A DNA stretch of 43,279 bases from NCBI GenBank assembly GCA_947475735.1, contig CANJLQ010000020.1:1-43279 (forward strand). The letters run 5' to 3'. The notes under the pieces are model-generated. The model was not told the origin of the DNA. It saw only the letters and a program-made list of their open reading frames with translations, and searched no databases. The number at the start of each line of letters is the position of its first letter. Position 1 is the stretch's first letter. Below, in pieces: positions 32,732 through 40,831 of this stretch. This DNA comes from Caulobacteraceae bacterium. Lineage in GTDB: Bacteria > Pseudomonadota > Alphaproteobacteria > Caulobacterales > Caulobacteraceae. The position numbers and the translations under genes were made by a program.

Positions 32732-34441
32732 TCAGCGCGAGATCCGCAGGTTCTCGATACGCCCCGCGATCCGGTCGAAGGCCGCGCCGATCCCCGACGC
32801 GCTGTTGACCGGGAAGTAGTGATCCGCGGCGGTCGTGGCGCAGCGACGCAGCAACGTCTGGGCCGTGGAGTCGACCTGGACGGCCACGGTGTACACCTCC
32901 AGCCCCGCTGATTTCATGTTGCCGCACAGGTCCTCGGTGCCGGCAGTGGCGTGGTCCATGCGGTTGTCCATGCGGGTGCGGCGAGTGCTGTCGTTGCCCG
33001 AGGTGATGCCCAGTCGTCCCTGCCAGATGTAGCCCAACCCGTTGTAGAAGCTGTCGTTGCGCCCGGCGTTGTCGGTCATCACGTTGGCCCCGTCGGTCAT
33101 GATGATGATGATCTTCTGCAACCGCTCAGAGTTGTAGGGCCGGCCGTCGCCAAACGGCGCATTGGGCGACAGGGTATGCCAGCCCCACATCGCGCCCAGC
33201 GGAACATTGGTGTTGCCTGTGGCGACCATGTTGCTGACCGCGGTGCGCAGAGCCGTATAGTTGTCCGTCAGGCGGATGATCGGCTGCAGGTTGCATCCCT
33301 GGTTGGGGCCGTAGCTGGTGGTCAGGGTGGCGCGGCGATTGGCCACCAGATATTTGGTCGTCGCCCTCATGCGGGCGTCCCACGCTGCGTTGCGCGCCGT
33401 CGTGGCCGCGCTGCCGGTTCCGAACGGATTGTTCCTCGTATCGGCAGGGAAGGTCACGCCGTCCTCCAGATAGTCGTTCTCGTCCGAGTTCGAGGCGTTC
33501 AGCCAGGTCTGCCAGGTCGAATCGCGCGGATAGTCGCCCTTGTCCGGTTCGTCCGGCGAGAAATAGGGGACGAACATCGTTGACTGGTTTCCGCTGGACG
33601 GTGCGGTGTCGCGGATGTCGTACGGTATCGGCCGTCCCTCGACGCAGCCGCCCCAGGTCGTGCCCATGCTGGACAGCAGGGTGAACCGCCCGACGCCCAC
33701 CGAGAACAGGCCGGTCGTCCCGGTGCTGCCCGTATGGGTCAGGGCATTGGACATGTAGTTGGGATAGGTCGACGTTCCGCCCTGGGCGACGCGCACCGTC
33801 ATCGAGAACGGCACCAGCGAGATCTTGATGGCATCTTCCTCGATCGAGCGACCATCGGCCGCCTCGAGCCGGTTGATCAGGTCGATCGCCGCCGCCTTCG
33901 TCGCGTCCAGCTTGGCCCCCTCCATCGACCCGGTGTTATCGATGACCAGGGCGACCTCGATGCGGTTGTTCGAGCGCAGGACCTCGGAATGCGCCTTCAC
34001 CGGCAGGCGGTCGTCCAGGATCTGGCCATAGGGCGGCAGGGCAATGTTGGCGACCAGCGTCTTGACGCTGACGACGGCGTTGGCGACCACGGCCCCGCTT
34101 TCGGGATCCAGCCGGAAGGTGGTCTGCCCCGTATCCAGGACGATGTCCTGGAAGGGGGCCAGGTTGGCGCGCAGGGAGGCGATGCCGACGTCCGTGATGT
34201 CTTCGTCCTCGACGAACTGCGACCGGGCGGCGGCCAGGGTGGCGGCGTCCAGGGCGTCCTGAAGGTTCATCTTGACGGTCGAGGCGCGGCTGATGTCGAC
34301 CCCGCCCAGGGTGATCATGATCAGCAGCGGCAGGACCAGGGCGAAGATCACCGCGACATTGCCACGCCGGTCCGATGCCAGACGGCGGCCGACGCGGAGG
34401 ACGGCCTGGTTCACGGCCCTGGTGCGAGCGAGAAATGTCAT
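32732..34441 (-). CDS. TadG-like protein with von Willebrand A domain
   Basis: A 569-residue protein. The N-terminal Tad-type membrane segment (about 28-50: DRRGNVAVIFALVLPLLIMI) is followed by a von Willebrand A domain. Its metal-ion-dependent adhesion site begins VALVIDNTGSMEGAK, with later pieces IIIIMTDGANVMTDN and AVQVDSTAQTLLRRCATTAADHYF. TadE/F/G-type proteins are minor pseudopilins of Flp pili, and the vWA version is typical of Caulobacterales. No other tad/cpa genes are adjacent, so it is an orphan. The ATG at 34441 is preferred to a TTG at 34486, though neither has a strong ribosome site. Confidence 0.9.
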   Translation of the reverse strand: MTFLARTRAVNQAVLRVGRRLASDRRGNVAVIFALVLPLLIMITLGGVDISRASTVKMNLQDALDAATLAAARSQFVEDEDITDVGIASLRANLAPFQDIVLDTGQTTFRLDPESGAVVANAVVSVKTLVANIALPPYGQILDDRLPVKAHSEVLRSNNRIEVALVIDNTGSMEGAKLDATKAAAIDLINRLEAADGRSIEEDAIKISLVPFSMTVRVAQGGTSTYPNYMSNALTHTGSTGTTGLFSVGVGRFTLLSSMGTTWGGCVEGRPIPYDIRDTAPSSGNQSTMFVPYFSPDEPDKGDYPRDSTWQTWLNASNSDENDYLEDGVTFPADTRNNPFGTGSAATTARNAAWDARMRATTKYLVANRRATLTTSYGPNQGCNLQPIIRLTDNYTALRTAVSNMVATGNTNVPLGAMWGWHTLSPNAPFGDGRPYNSERLQKIIIIMTDGANVMTDNAGRNDSFYNGLGYIWQGRLGITSGNDSTRRTRMDNRMDHATAGTEDLCGNMKSAGLEVYTVAVQVDSTAQTLLRRCATTAADHYFPVNSASGIGAAFDRIAGRIENLRISR

Positions 34442-34563
34442 GGCGGCCCCGGCGGATCCCTCGTCGCGGCCCGAACGGAGCCGCAATCGACTTGCCCTAT
34501 CAGGACGCGGTTAAGACAAGCCCCACGCCAAAGGTTAACTCCGCGAAATCGACCCGCGTTCGC

Positions 34564-35271
34564 TTAGGCCTGCACGCAGGCGTCGAGCCCCTCGTTGCGC
34601 ACCGTGTTCGCCGCCGCCTGGATGCGCGAAGCGCGCCTGCGGACATAGGGCCCCGGCGAGGCGGCATTGTACCGGCGTGGACTGGGCAGGATCGCCGCCA
34701 GTCGCGCCGCCTCGCGCGCCGTCAGGTCGGCCGCCGATTTGCCGAACCAGTGCTGGGCGGCGGCTTCCGCCCCATAGACGCCGGGCGCCATCTCGGCGAC
34801 GTTCAGGTAGACCTCGACGATCCGCCGCTTGCCCCAGACCGTCTCGATCAGGACGGTGTAGCCGGCCTCCAGCCCCTTTCGCACCCAGTCGCGGCCGGGC
34901 CACAGGAAGACGTTCTTGGCCGTCTGCTGGCTGATGGTCGAGCCGCCTCGCATGCGGCGGCCTTGTTCATTGGCCCGCATGGCCTGTTCGATGGCCTCAA
35001 GGTCGAAGCCCCGATGGGCGCAGAACCGCGCATCCTCCGCCGCGATCACCGAGGCGACCAGGCGCGGCGACATCTGGTCCAGCGACCGCCACTGGTAGCT
35101 CAGCCCCTCCCCGTCCAGGGCCCGCTGGGCCATCAACAGGGTGATCGGCGGGGGCACGATGGCGTGGATCAGCACACCGCCCAGCGGCAACAGGGCCAGC
35201 ACCAGCAGCGCGAGCAGGATCGGCCGCGACTTGCGGCGCCGGCTCGGCGTGTCGGGGGGCCCCTCCTCCAT
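34564..35271 (-). CDS. mtgA: Monofunctional peptidoglycan glycosyltransferase MtgA
   Basis: A 235-residue GT51 enzyme with one N-terminal transmembrane helix (about 18-38) and a periplasmic catalytic domain. Motifs seen are IAAEDARFCAHRGFD (catalytic Glu), RGGSTISQQTAKNVFLWPGR (second Glu region replaced by the usual STISQQ core) and KRRIVEVYLNVAEMAPGVYG. It polymerises lipid II into glycan strands without a transpeptidase domain. It stands alone on the minus strand, 122 bp upstream of the Tad/vWA gene. Confidence 0.95.
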   Translation of the reverse strand: MEEGPPDTPSRRRKSRPILLALLVLALLPLGGVLIHAIVPPPITLLMAQRALDGEGLSYQWRSLDQMSPRLVASVIAAEDARFCAHRGFDLEAIEQAMRANEQGRRMRGGSTISQQTAKNVFLWPGRDWVRKGLEAGYTVLIETVWGKRRIVEVYLNVAEMAPGVYGAEAAAQHWFGKSAADLTAREAARLAAILPSPRRYNAASPGPYVRRRASRIQAAANTVRNEGLDACVQA

Positions 35272-35341
35272 ATGGCGACGCTAGCCACCGGGAGACCGCC
35301 CTGCAACCGCCACGGCGCGACCAGGGCTCGGCTGCCCAGGC

Positions 35342-35473
35342 TCAGGCCGGCGCGTTCACGTTCCAGGCGAAGACCACCAGGGCGACCGCCACCGCGATCG
35401 CCAGGGGAACGATGATGGCGAGACACCCATAGGCCGCGCGGGCGTCGGGCGGTTCACGCTGGTCGCCACGCAT
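35342..35473 (-). CDS. 43-residue predicted membrane protein
   Basis: A short open frame from ATG at 35473 to TGA at 35342. A strong AAGGGGG ribosome site lies about 8 nt upstream. The protein has a polar, basic and acidic N-terminus (MRGDQREPPDARAAYG) and a single hydrophobic helix (about 18-38: LAIIVPLAIAVAVALVVFAW). The ribosome site, the clean topology and lack of any other gene in this gap support it. Function is unknown. Confidence 0.6.
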   Translation of the reverse strand: MRGDQREPPDARAAYGCLAIIVPLAIAVAVALVVFAWNVNAPA

Positions 35474-35512
35474 TCCCGCCCCCTTTGCGTCACAGGGAGC
35501 GTATGGTCACGC

Positions 35513-36493
35513 TCAGAGGCTGTCGAGGGCGAGGTCGACCACCCCCGCCTGCCCGTCCTCGTCGGCCCAGGCCAGCCGGTGCGCATCGGGGCTGAGCGCC
35601 AGGGCGGTGATCGGAGCCCCCTTCTGGGCCTTGACGAAGGTCAGGCCCTGGGACGCCGGATCGGCCACCCAGACGCGGCCGTCGGCCAGCCCCGCCGCCA
35701 GTCGACCGTGCGCGGTGCGGGCGGCGACCAGAGTGACCAGGGTGGTGTCGTCGAAGCCGATCTCGGACGCCTCGCGCCCCATCGGACCGTTCGCGCCCGT
35801 GAAGGGCCACAGCACGGCACCTTGAGCCCCTGACGTGGCCAGCAACTGCCCCTTGGACAGGAAGGCCAGGCTGCGAATCTTGCCCGGATAACCGCCCATC
35901 CTCAGGTTCTTGGCGTCCTTCAGGCGCCAGCCGTGCAGCTGGTTGTCCTGCATGGTGGTGATGACGAAAGCCCCGTCCGGCGAGAAGGCCACCCCGGTGT
36001 GCGAACCGGCCCAGGCCAGCTTCGTCGGCTTCTGGTCGGCGATCCGTGCGTACCACAGCCAGGCTCCGCCATAGGTCGAGGTGGCGATGCGCCTGCCCTT
36101 GGGGTCGAAGGCGACGCCGGAGACGGTGCGCTCGTGGGCGAAATCGCGGCGGAAGGCGGCGTCGGTGGCATCGATGACCGACAGGGTCCGCCCGGCGGAG
36201 AAGGCGATCAGCTTGCTGTCCGGCGAGGCGTCGATGGCGTCGATCCACTGGCCCTTGGCCGTGGCCAGCACGCCAGCCTCGCCCTTGCGGCTCCAGATCA
36301 CCCGGCCGTCGTCGCCGCCCGTCACCAGACCCTCGCCCGAGGGGTGGACGGCCGCGCACAAGATGGCGCCGTCGTGGACGGCATCGAACGTCCCGTCCTC
36401 GAACCGCACCGACCCGTCACCGAGCGCAAAGGCGGCGCCGGACGCCTCGAACCGTGCCGCCGTGACCTGGGCGTCGAACTGGAAAGACTTCAC
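35513..36493 (-). CDS. WD40-repeat protein
   Basis: A 326-residue protein made of about seven WD40-like blades, with repeated patterns such as HPSGEGLVTGGDDGRVIWS, ASPDSKLIAFSAGRTLSVID, FDPKGRRIATSTYGGAWLW and SPDGAFVITTMQDNQLHGW. It has no signal peptide, so it is probably a cytoplasmic protein-binding propeller. The start is GTG at 36493, overlapping the TGA of the SDR gene (GTGA), so the two are translationally coupled. The partner or process is unknown. Confidence 0.9.
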   Translation of the reverse strand: MKSFQFDAQVTAARFEASGAAFALGDGSVRFEDGTFDAVHDGAILCAAVHPSGEGLVTGGDDGRVIWSRKGEAGVLATAKGQWIDAIDASPDSKLIAFSAGRTLSVIDATDAAFRRDFAHERTVSGVAFDPKGRRIATSTYGGAWLWYARIADQKPTKLAWAGSHTGVAFSPDGAFVITTMQDNQLHGWRLKDAKNLRMGGYPGKIRSLAFLSKGQLLATSGAQGAVLWPFTGANGPMGREASEIGFDDTTLVTLVAARTAHGRLAAGLADGRVWVADPASQGLTFVKAQKGAPITALALSPDAHRLAWADEDGQAGVVDLALDSL

Positions 36494-37173
36494 CAGGCGA
36501 TCTCGCGGCCATCGTAGGCGACGAACCGATGGTCGCGCCGACCGGCGGCGGCTGACAGCTGATCGGCCATGCCCGCGACACTGGTGTCGACATCGATATC
36601 GGCGCCCGGCCCACCCATGTCGGTCCGGACCCAGCCGGGATGGACGGACAGGACCGTGATCCCCGCCTTGCGACCTTCGTCGGCCCAGAGCGACCGGGCC
36701 AGGCTGTTCTGAGCCGCCTTGGTCGCGCGATAGACCGCGCCATAGCTGCTGTCGGTCTCGGCGATCGATCCCATCACGCTAGACATCAGGGCCAGCACGC
36801 CCGTCTCGGGCTTCAGGTGCCCCACCAGCGCATGAGCCAGGCGGATCGGCCCGAAGGCATTGGTCCGCATGACGGCGTCCAGGTCCTCGAGCGACGCTTC
36901 GGTCACGCTGGATGGGCCATAGACGCCCGCATTGATGAAGACGATATCCAGCCCGTCCGGCAGGTCGGTGGCCAAGCGCGCGATATCGGCGTTGGAGGTC
37001 ACATCGGCGAGGTGAAGCGTCAGGTGTTCGGCCCCCGGCAACGCCCTTAGCGCGGCTTCATCCTCCGGCTTGCGCACCGTGGCGATGACGGCGAAGCCAC
37101 GCTTCAGATGCTCGACGACCAGGCCGAGGCCGAGCCCGCGCGAGGCGCCGACGATCAGGGCGGTCTGGGTCAT
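36490..37173 (-). CDS. Short-chain dehydrogenase/reductase
   Basis: A 227-residue SDR. The cofactor motif is GASRGLGLG with a following basic residue context (TVRKPED) favouring NADP(H). INAGVYGP replaces NNAG, the catalytic Ser is in LMSSVMGSI, and the Tyr/Lys pair is YRATK. It is similar in length to C-factor/YciK-type SDRs that act on small carbonyls; the substrate is unknown. The ATG at 37173 is preceded by AAGGAG; the longer upstream frame is not coding. The WD40 gene follows with a 4-bp overlap. Confidence 0.92.
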   Translation of the reverse strand: MTQTALIVGASRGLGLGLVVEHLKRGFAVIATVRKPEDEAALRALPGAEHLTLHLADVTSNADIARLATDLPDGLDIVFINAGVYGPSSVTEASLEDLDAVMRTNAFGPIRLAHALVGHLKPETGVLALMSSVMGSIAETDSSYGAVYRATKAAQNSLARSLWADEGRKAGITVLSVHPGWVRTDMGGPGADIDVDTSVAGMADQLSAAAGRRDHRFVAYDGREIAW

Positions 37174-37260
37174 GGGAAGCTCCTTGCGGCACGGCGTCGC
37201 TGGATCGGTCCGCCGCCATGCCCTATCCTTGGCCAGATAGGAACAACCGGGAGAAATCAA

Positions 37261-37620
37261 ATGGCCCTTCGGTTAGGACACGCCGCCCTGGCCTTCGGTG
37301 CCGCCGCCGTGATCGCCACGGCGGCCGCCGCTCACCACGGCTGGAGCTCCTACGACGCCGAGCGGACCCTGCGGCCGACCGCCCAGGTGCTGGAATCCAG
37401 CTGGGGCAGCCCGCACGGCGCGATCGTCATCGCCATCGACGGCCAGCGCTGGGACGTCGTCCTGGCCCCCGTCACCCGGATGCAGACCCGGGGCCTTGCC
37501 GAAGCCGACATCGCCATCGGCCGCACCGTGACCGTCGAGGGCTATCCCCGCCGTGACGGCACCCGCGAGATGCGGGCCGAACGCATCACCGCGGGCGGCA
37601 AGACGGTCGAACTGCGCTGA
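37261..37620 (+). CDS. DUF6152-like exported protein
   Basis: A 119-residue protein with a signal peptide (about 1-23) directly followed by AHHGWSSYDAERTLRPTAQV, the typical start of the mature DUF6152 domain. It continues with WGSPHGAIVIAIDGQRWDVVLAP and a GRTVTVEGYPRRDGTREMRAERIT end, an OB-like beta domain. The conserved His-His-Gly-Trp after the signal may bind a metal, which is inference. A GGGAG site precedes the ATG. Its stop overlaps the start of the following membrane protein gene, a pairing I expect for this family. Confidence 0.85.
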   Translation: MALRLGHAALAFGAAAVIATAAAAHHGWSSYDAERTLRPTAQVLESSWGSPHGAIVIAIDGQRWDVVLAPVTRMQTRGLAEADIAIGRTVTVEGYPRRDGTREMRAERITAGGKTVELR

Positions 37621-38078
37621 GCGGCCTCGTCGCGGCCATCGAGGGCTCGGGGCTGGCTCGCTGGGTCGGCTCCGAGGCTCTAGTCTACCCCATCGCCAAC
37701 ACGGCCCATGTTCTGGGGGCCATCCTGCTGGTCGGCGGGATCGGCCTGCTGGACCTGCGCCTGCTGGGCTATGGCAAGGAAATCAGCGCCCCGGCCCTGT
37801 CTCGCGCCGTGACGCCGCTGGCGCTCGCCGGCTTTGGCGTGATGACGATCAGCGGCGTCCTCCTGTTCGTGGCCGATGCCGAGGCCCTGTGGGGCTCGGC
37901 TCTCTACTGGGGCAAGCTGACCCTGATCGGCGTCGCCGGCCTGAACGCCTGGACGTTTCGCAGCCTGTTCCGCGACCTGCCCGATGAGATCCCCGACGCC
38001 GCCCGGGGCCTGGCGGCCGGGTCACTCGTCTTGTGGATCGGCGTCGTCGTGATGGGCCGGCTGATCGCCTATTTCTAG
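37617..38078 (+). CDS. Membrane protein (DUF6644/DUF2214-like), apparent CTG start
   Basis: A 153-residue protein with about four transmembrane helices. The N-terminal part ([20 protein letters not shown], then [18 protein letters not shown]) has the conserved His and hydrophobic pattern of cytochrome b-like small membrane proteins paired with DUF6152. The conserved part begins well before the first ATG/GTG/TTG (37809), and there is no such codon between the in-frame stop at 37554 and there. The first start-like codon is CTG at 37617, overlapping the TGA of the preceding gene (CTGA), exactly where coupling would put it. Either it truly starts at CTG or one base differs from the real sequence. 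Its TAG stop shares CTAG with the convergent gene. Confidence 0.75.
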   Translation: MSGLVAAIEGSGLARWVGSEALVYPIANTAHVLGAILLVGGIGLLDLRLLGYGKEISAPALSRAVTPLALAGFGVMTISGVLLFVADAEALWGSALYWGKLTLIGVAGLNAWTFRSLFRDLPDEIPDAARGLAAGSLVLWIGVVVMGRLIAYF

Positions 38079-39199
38079 GCCGCGCAGGCCTCGAAACCCG
38101 CCTTCAACTGGGCCTCGTCCAGATCACGCCCGATGAAGACCGCGCGGCTCCAGCGGCGTTCGGTGGCCCCCCATTCCCGCTGGAGGTCGCCCTCCAGGAT
38201 CATGTGGACGGCCTGGAAGACCAGGCGGCGATCCTCGCCTGCGACGTCGATGATGCCCTTGGCGCGCAAGATGTTCTGGCCCTGCTGGCCCAGCAGCTGA
38301 TCCAGCCACTGGGTGAACTTGACCCCGTTCATGGGCCGGTCCAGCGACAGGGAGACGCCCCGGATGTCGTCGGCATGATCGTGCCCCCGAGGTCCGGTTT
38401 CAGACCCCGAAACAGCGTGCGAACCGTCTGAATCGTGCGAATGGTCCGCATGGTCGTGCCCGTGATGCCCATGATCGTGGTCATGATCGTGCGCATGCCC
38501 GCAGTGCTCGTCATGGACGTGGCCGTCCTCGCCGTGGGCTGGATTGGCGAACTGCGGATGGATGTCGAGGATGCGCTCCAGATCGAACCCGCCCAGCCCC
38601 AGGACCTGATCCAGCGGCACGTTCGCCCGCTCGGCCCGGGTGATCGGAGCCAGCGGGTTCAACGCCCGCAGCCGCTGCTCGACCGCCGCCAGCTCGTCCG
38701 GCGTCGCCAGGTCGGTCTTGTTGAGGATGATGCGGTCGGCGAAGGCGACCTGCTCGCGCGCCTCCCTGGAATCGTCCAGCCGCGCCCTGACGTGCTTGGC
38801 GTCGACCAGGGCGGTGACGCTGTCCAACTTGGTCTTGGCCTTGACGTCCTCGTCGACGAAGAAGGTCTGGGCCACCGGGCCGGGGTCAGCGAGACCCGTC
38901 GTCTCCACGATGATGGCGTCGAAGGCGGGGGCACCGGGCTTCTGGCGCTTCATCAGGCCGGCGACGACGCGGATCAGGTCGCCGCGCACCGTGCAGCAGA
39001 CGCAGCCGTTGTTCATCTCGAACACGTCCTCGTCGGCGCCGACGACCAGGTCGTTGTCGATGCCGATCTCGCCGAACTCGTTGACGATCACGGCGTAGCG
39101 CTTGCCGTGGTCCTCCGTCAGAATTCGGTTGAGCAGGGTCGTCTTGCCGGCACCGAGGTAGCCGGTGAGGACGGTGACGGGAATGCGAGCGTCGGACAT
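38075..39199 (-). CDS. COG0523 GTPase/metallochaperone (CobW family), His-rich
   Basis: A 374-residue protein. The GTPase domain has a P-loop ([15 protein letters not shown]), the CXCC metal-binding motif in [22 protein letters not shown] and the NKTD base-recognition motif. A long His/Asp-rich stretch (about 228-272, with repeated HDHDH) is followed by the C-terminal CobW_C domain. Such proteins transfer zinc or other metals to client enzymes using GTP; the His-rich loop suggests zinc or nickel/cobalt storage. The ATG at 39199 starts the conserved part; an open frame extends upstream to 39262. It converges on the membrane protein gene with overlapping stop codons. Confidence 0.93.
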   Translation of the reverse strand: MSDARIPVTVLTGYLGAGKTTLLNRILTEDHGKRYAVIVNEFGEIGIDNDLVVGADEDVFEMNNGCVCCTVRGDLIRVVAGLMKRQKPGAPAFDAIIVETTGLADPGPVAQTFFVDEDVKAKTKLDSVTALVDAKHVRARLDDSREAREQVAFADRIILNKTDLATPDELAAVEQRLRALNPLAPITRAERANVPLDQVLGLGGFDLERILDIHPQFANPAHGEDGHVHDEHCGHAHDHDHDHGHHGHDHADHSHDSDGSHAVSGSETGPRGHDHADDIRGVSLSLDRPMNGVKFTQWLDQLLGQQGQNILRAKGIIDVAGEDRRLVFQAVHMILEGDLQREWGATERRWSRAVFIGRDLDEAQLKAGFEACAA

Positions 39200-39270
39200 G
39201 GCCGCCAGATGGGGCGCGCGAGGCCGGAATGGAAGCCCCGGGAGCGTCGGGTGTGGCCTCAAACGCGAAC

Positions 39271-39298
39271 GGCGCCGGACCCTTTCGGATCCGACGCC
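39271..39298 (-). terminator. Intrinsic terminator of tRNA-Leu
   Basis: A 12-bp stem (39271-39282 with 39287-39298, two G-U pairs in the RNA) closes a GAAA loop on the minus strand. It begins 12 nt after the tRNA CCA end. The downstream sequence GTTCGCGTTTGAGG is only moderately U-rich. Position and stem strength make it a convincing terminator. Confidence 0.75.
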
Positions 39299-39309
39299 GC
39301 TCGAGAAGA

Positions 39310-39396
<87 letters not shown>

Positions 39397-39574
39397 CCAG
39401 TTCGTCGCGCCAGAGAGGCGTTCCGGACCGGAAGGCGCGGACCTGTAAGGCAGTGCACGGACGGGGTCAACACGGGTCGTGACGCTTTTCCGGACCCTGC
39501 GTCCCCACCCCGCGTTGCGACCCCGGGAGCCATCGTCTATCCCGGCCCGCGAACGCCTTTCCAGGATGCCTCCC

Positions 39575-40564
39575 ATGTCCGATTCCACGCCCGGCCTCGT
39601 CACCGTCTTCGGCGGTTCCGGCTTCGTCGGAACCCAGGTGGTGCGCGCCCTCGCCAAACAGGGCTGGCGGGTGAAGGTGGCCGTGCGCCGCCCCGCCCTG
39701 GCCCAGGACCTACGCCTGTGCGGCGACGTGGGCCAGGTCCAGCCCGTCCGCTGCGACATCACCCGGCCCGCCGATGTGGAAGCCGCGCTGAAAGGCGCCG
39801 ACGCCGCGGTCAATCTGGTCGGCCTGCTGTTCGAGGCCCCGGGGCGCAAGTTCGCCGCCGCCCACGTTCAGGGCGCGCGCACGATCGCCGAGACCTGCGC
39901 GGCGAACGGCATCGCGCGGTTCGTCCACATCTCGGCCATCGGGGCCGATGCCGGCTCCGAGGCCGCCTATGGCCGCACCAAGGGCGAGGCGGAACAGGCG
40001 ATCCTGGCGGCCCTGCCGACGGCGACGGTGCTGCGGCCCTCGATCGTGTTCGGGGCGGGCGACGGCTTCCTGAACCGTTTCGCCGCCATGGCGACCACCT
40101 CACCGGCCCTGCCCCTGATCGGCGGCGGCAAGACGAAGTTCCAGCCGGTGTTCGTCGGCGACGTGGCCGAGGCGGTGGCCCGCGCCGTCGTCCGCCCCGC
40201 GGCGCAAGGCAAGACCTATGAGCTGGGCGGGCCGGAGGTCTGGTCGTTCAAGGACATCCTGAAATACATCCTGCGCGAGACGAACCGGTCGCGGATGCTG
40301 GCGCCGCTTCCGGTTTTCGTGGCGGCGACGATGGGCCGGGTGACCGGGCTGACGGCCCTGGTCGGCATTCCGCCCGTGCTGACACGCGATCAGGTGCTGA
40401 TGCTCAAGACCGACAATGTGGTCTCGGCGGGCGCGCCCGGCCTGAAGGATCTGGGCATCGAGCCGACAGGCCTGGAGGCCATCGCCCCGTCCTATCTGTG
40501 GCGCTATCGTCGGGGCGGCCAGTTCGCGGAGAACCCGCGCGATCCCGAGACCCTGCCCGCCTGA
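39575..40564 (+). CDS. NDUFA9-like atypical SDR (NAD(P)-binding)
   Basis: A 329-residue protein. The N-terminal Rossmann motif is TVFGGSGFVGTQVVRALAKQ, and the middle has HISAIGADAGSEAAYGRTKG, the atypical SDR pattern in which Tyr-x-x-x-Lys is kept. The C-terminal part has a membrane-associating hydrophobic region (about 260-290). It resembles the complex I NDUFA9 subunit family, found in alphaproteobacteria and mitochondria, which binds NADPH at complex I. No nuo genes are nearby, so the link to complex I is by family only. The ATG at 39575 has AGGAT 8 nt upstream; longer starts at 39479 and 39566 are less likely. Confidence 0.9.
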   Translation: MSDSTPGLVTVFGGSGFVGTQVVRALAKQGWRVKVAVRRPALAQDLRLCGDVGQVQPVRCDITRPADVEAALKGADAAVNLVGLLFEAPGRKFAAAHVQGARTIAETCAANGIARFVHISAIGADAGSEAAYGRTKGEAEQAILAALPTATVLRPSIVFGAGDGFLNRFAAMATTSPALPLIGGGKTKFQPVFVGDVAEAVARAVVRPAAQGKTYELGGPEVWSFKDILKYILRETNRSRMLAPLPVFVAATMGRVTGLTALVGIPPVLTRDQVLMLKTDNVVSAGAPGLKDLGIEPTGLEAIAPSYLWRYRRGGQFAENPRDPETLPA

Positions 40565-40579
40565 GGCGTTGCAGAAGTC

Positions 40580-40813
40580 CGGTTCATCACGGCGAACACG
40601 GCGGGTGCACGGCGGACACGGCAGGACAAAGCGCGCGGACCCAGCGCCGACCGCTCGTCCCTGGCGGCGAATCCCTGATTGGCTTGGCGCTTCGCGCCAT
40701 TGCGAACGACGCGGCGCAGCCGCAGTCCACTATCGAGTACGGCGGGAGAAGCGTCGGTCCACTCGGTCCAGCCGTGTCCGCTGTGAATTCGCTGTGCTCG
40801 CCGTGATGAACCG
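40580..40813. repeat. 234-bp element with 48-bp imperfect inverted repeats
   Basis: The left arm (40580-40627) and the right arm (about 40766-40813) are inverted copies, 41 of 48 positions matching; most mismatches are G/A and would still pair as G-U in RNA. Both arms contain repeated CACGGCG-type units (CACGGCGAA, CACGGCGGA). The 140-bp centre has no long open frame and a smaller hairpin (GGCGCTTCGCGCC). It fills the gap between two convergent genes. It looks like a MITE or large palindromic intergenic element; no target-site duplication was recognised. Confidence 0.75.
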
Positions 40814-40831
40814 CTCTCGCTCACGCGACTC

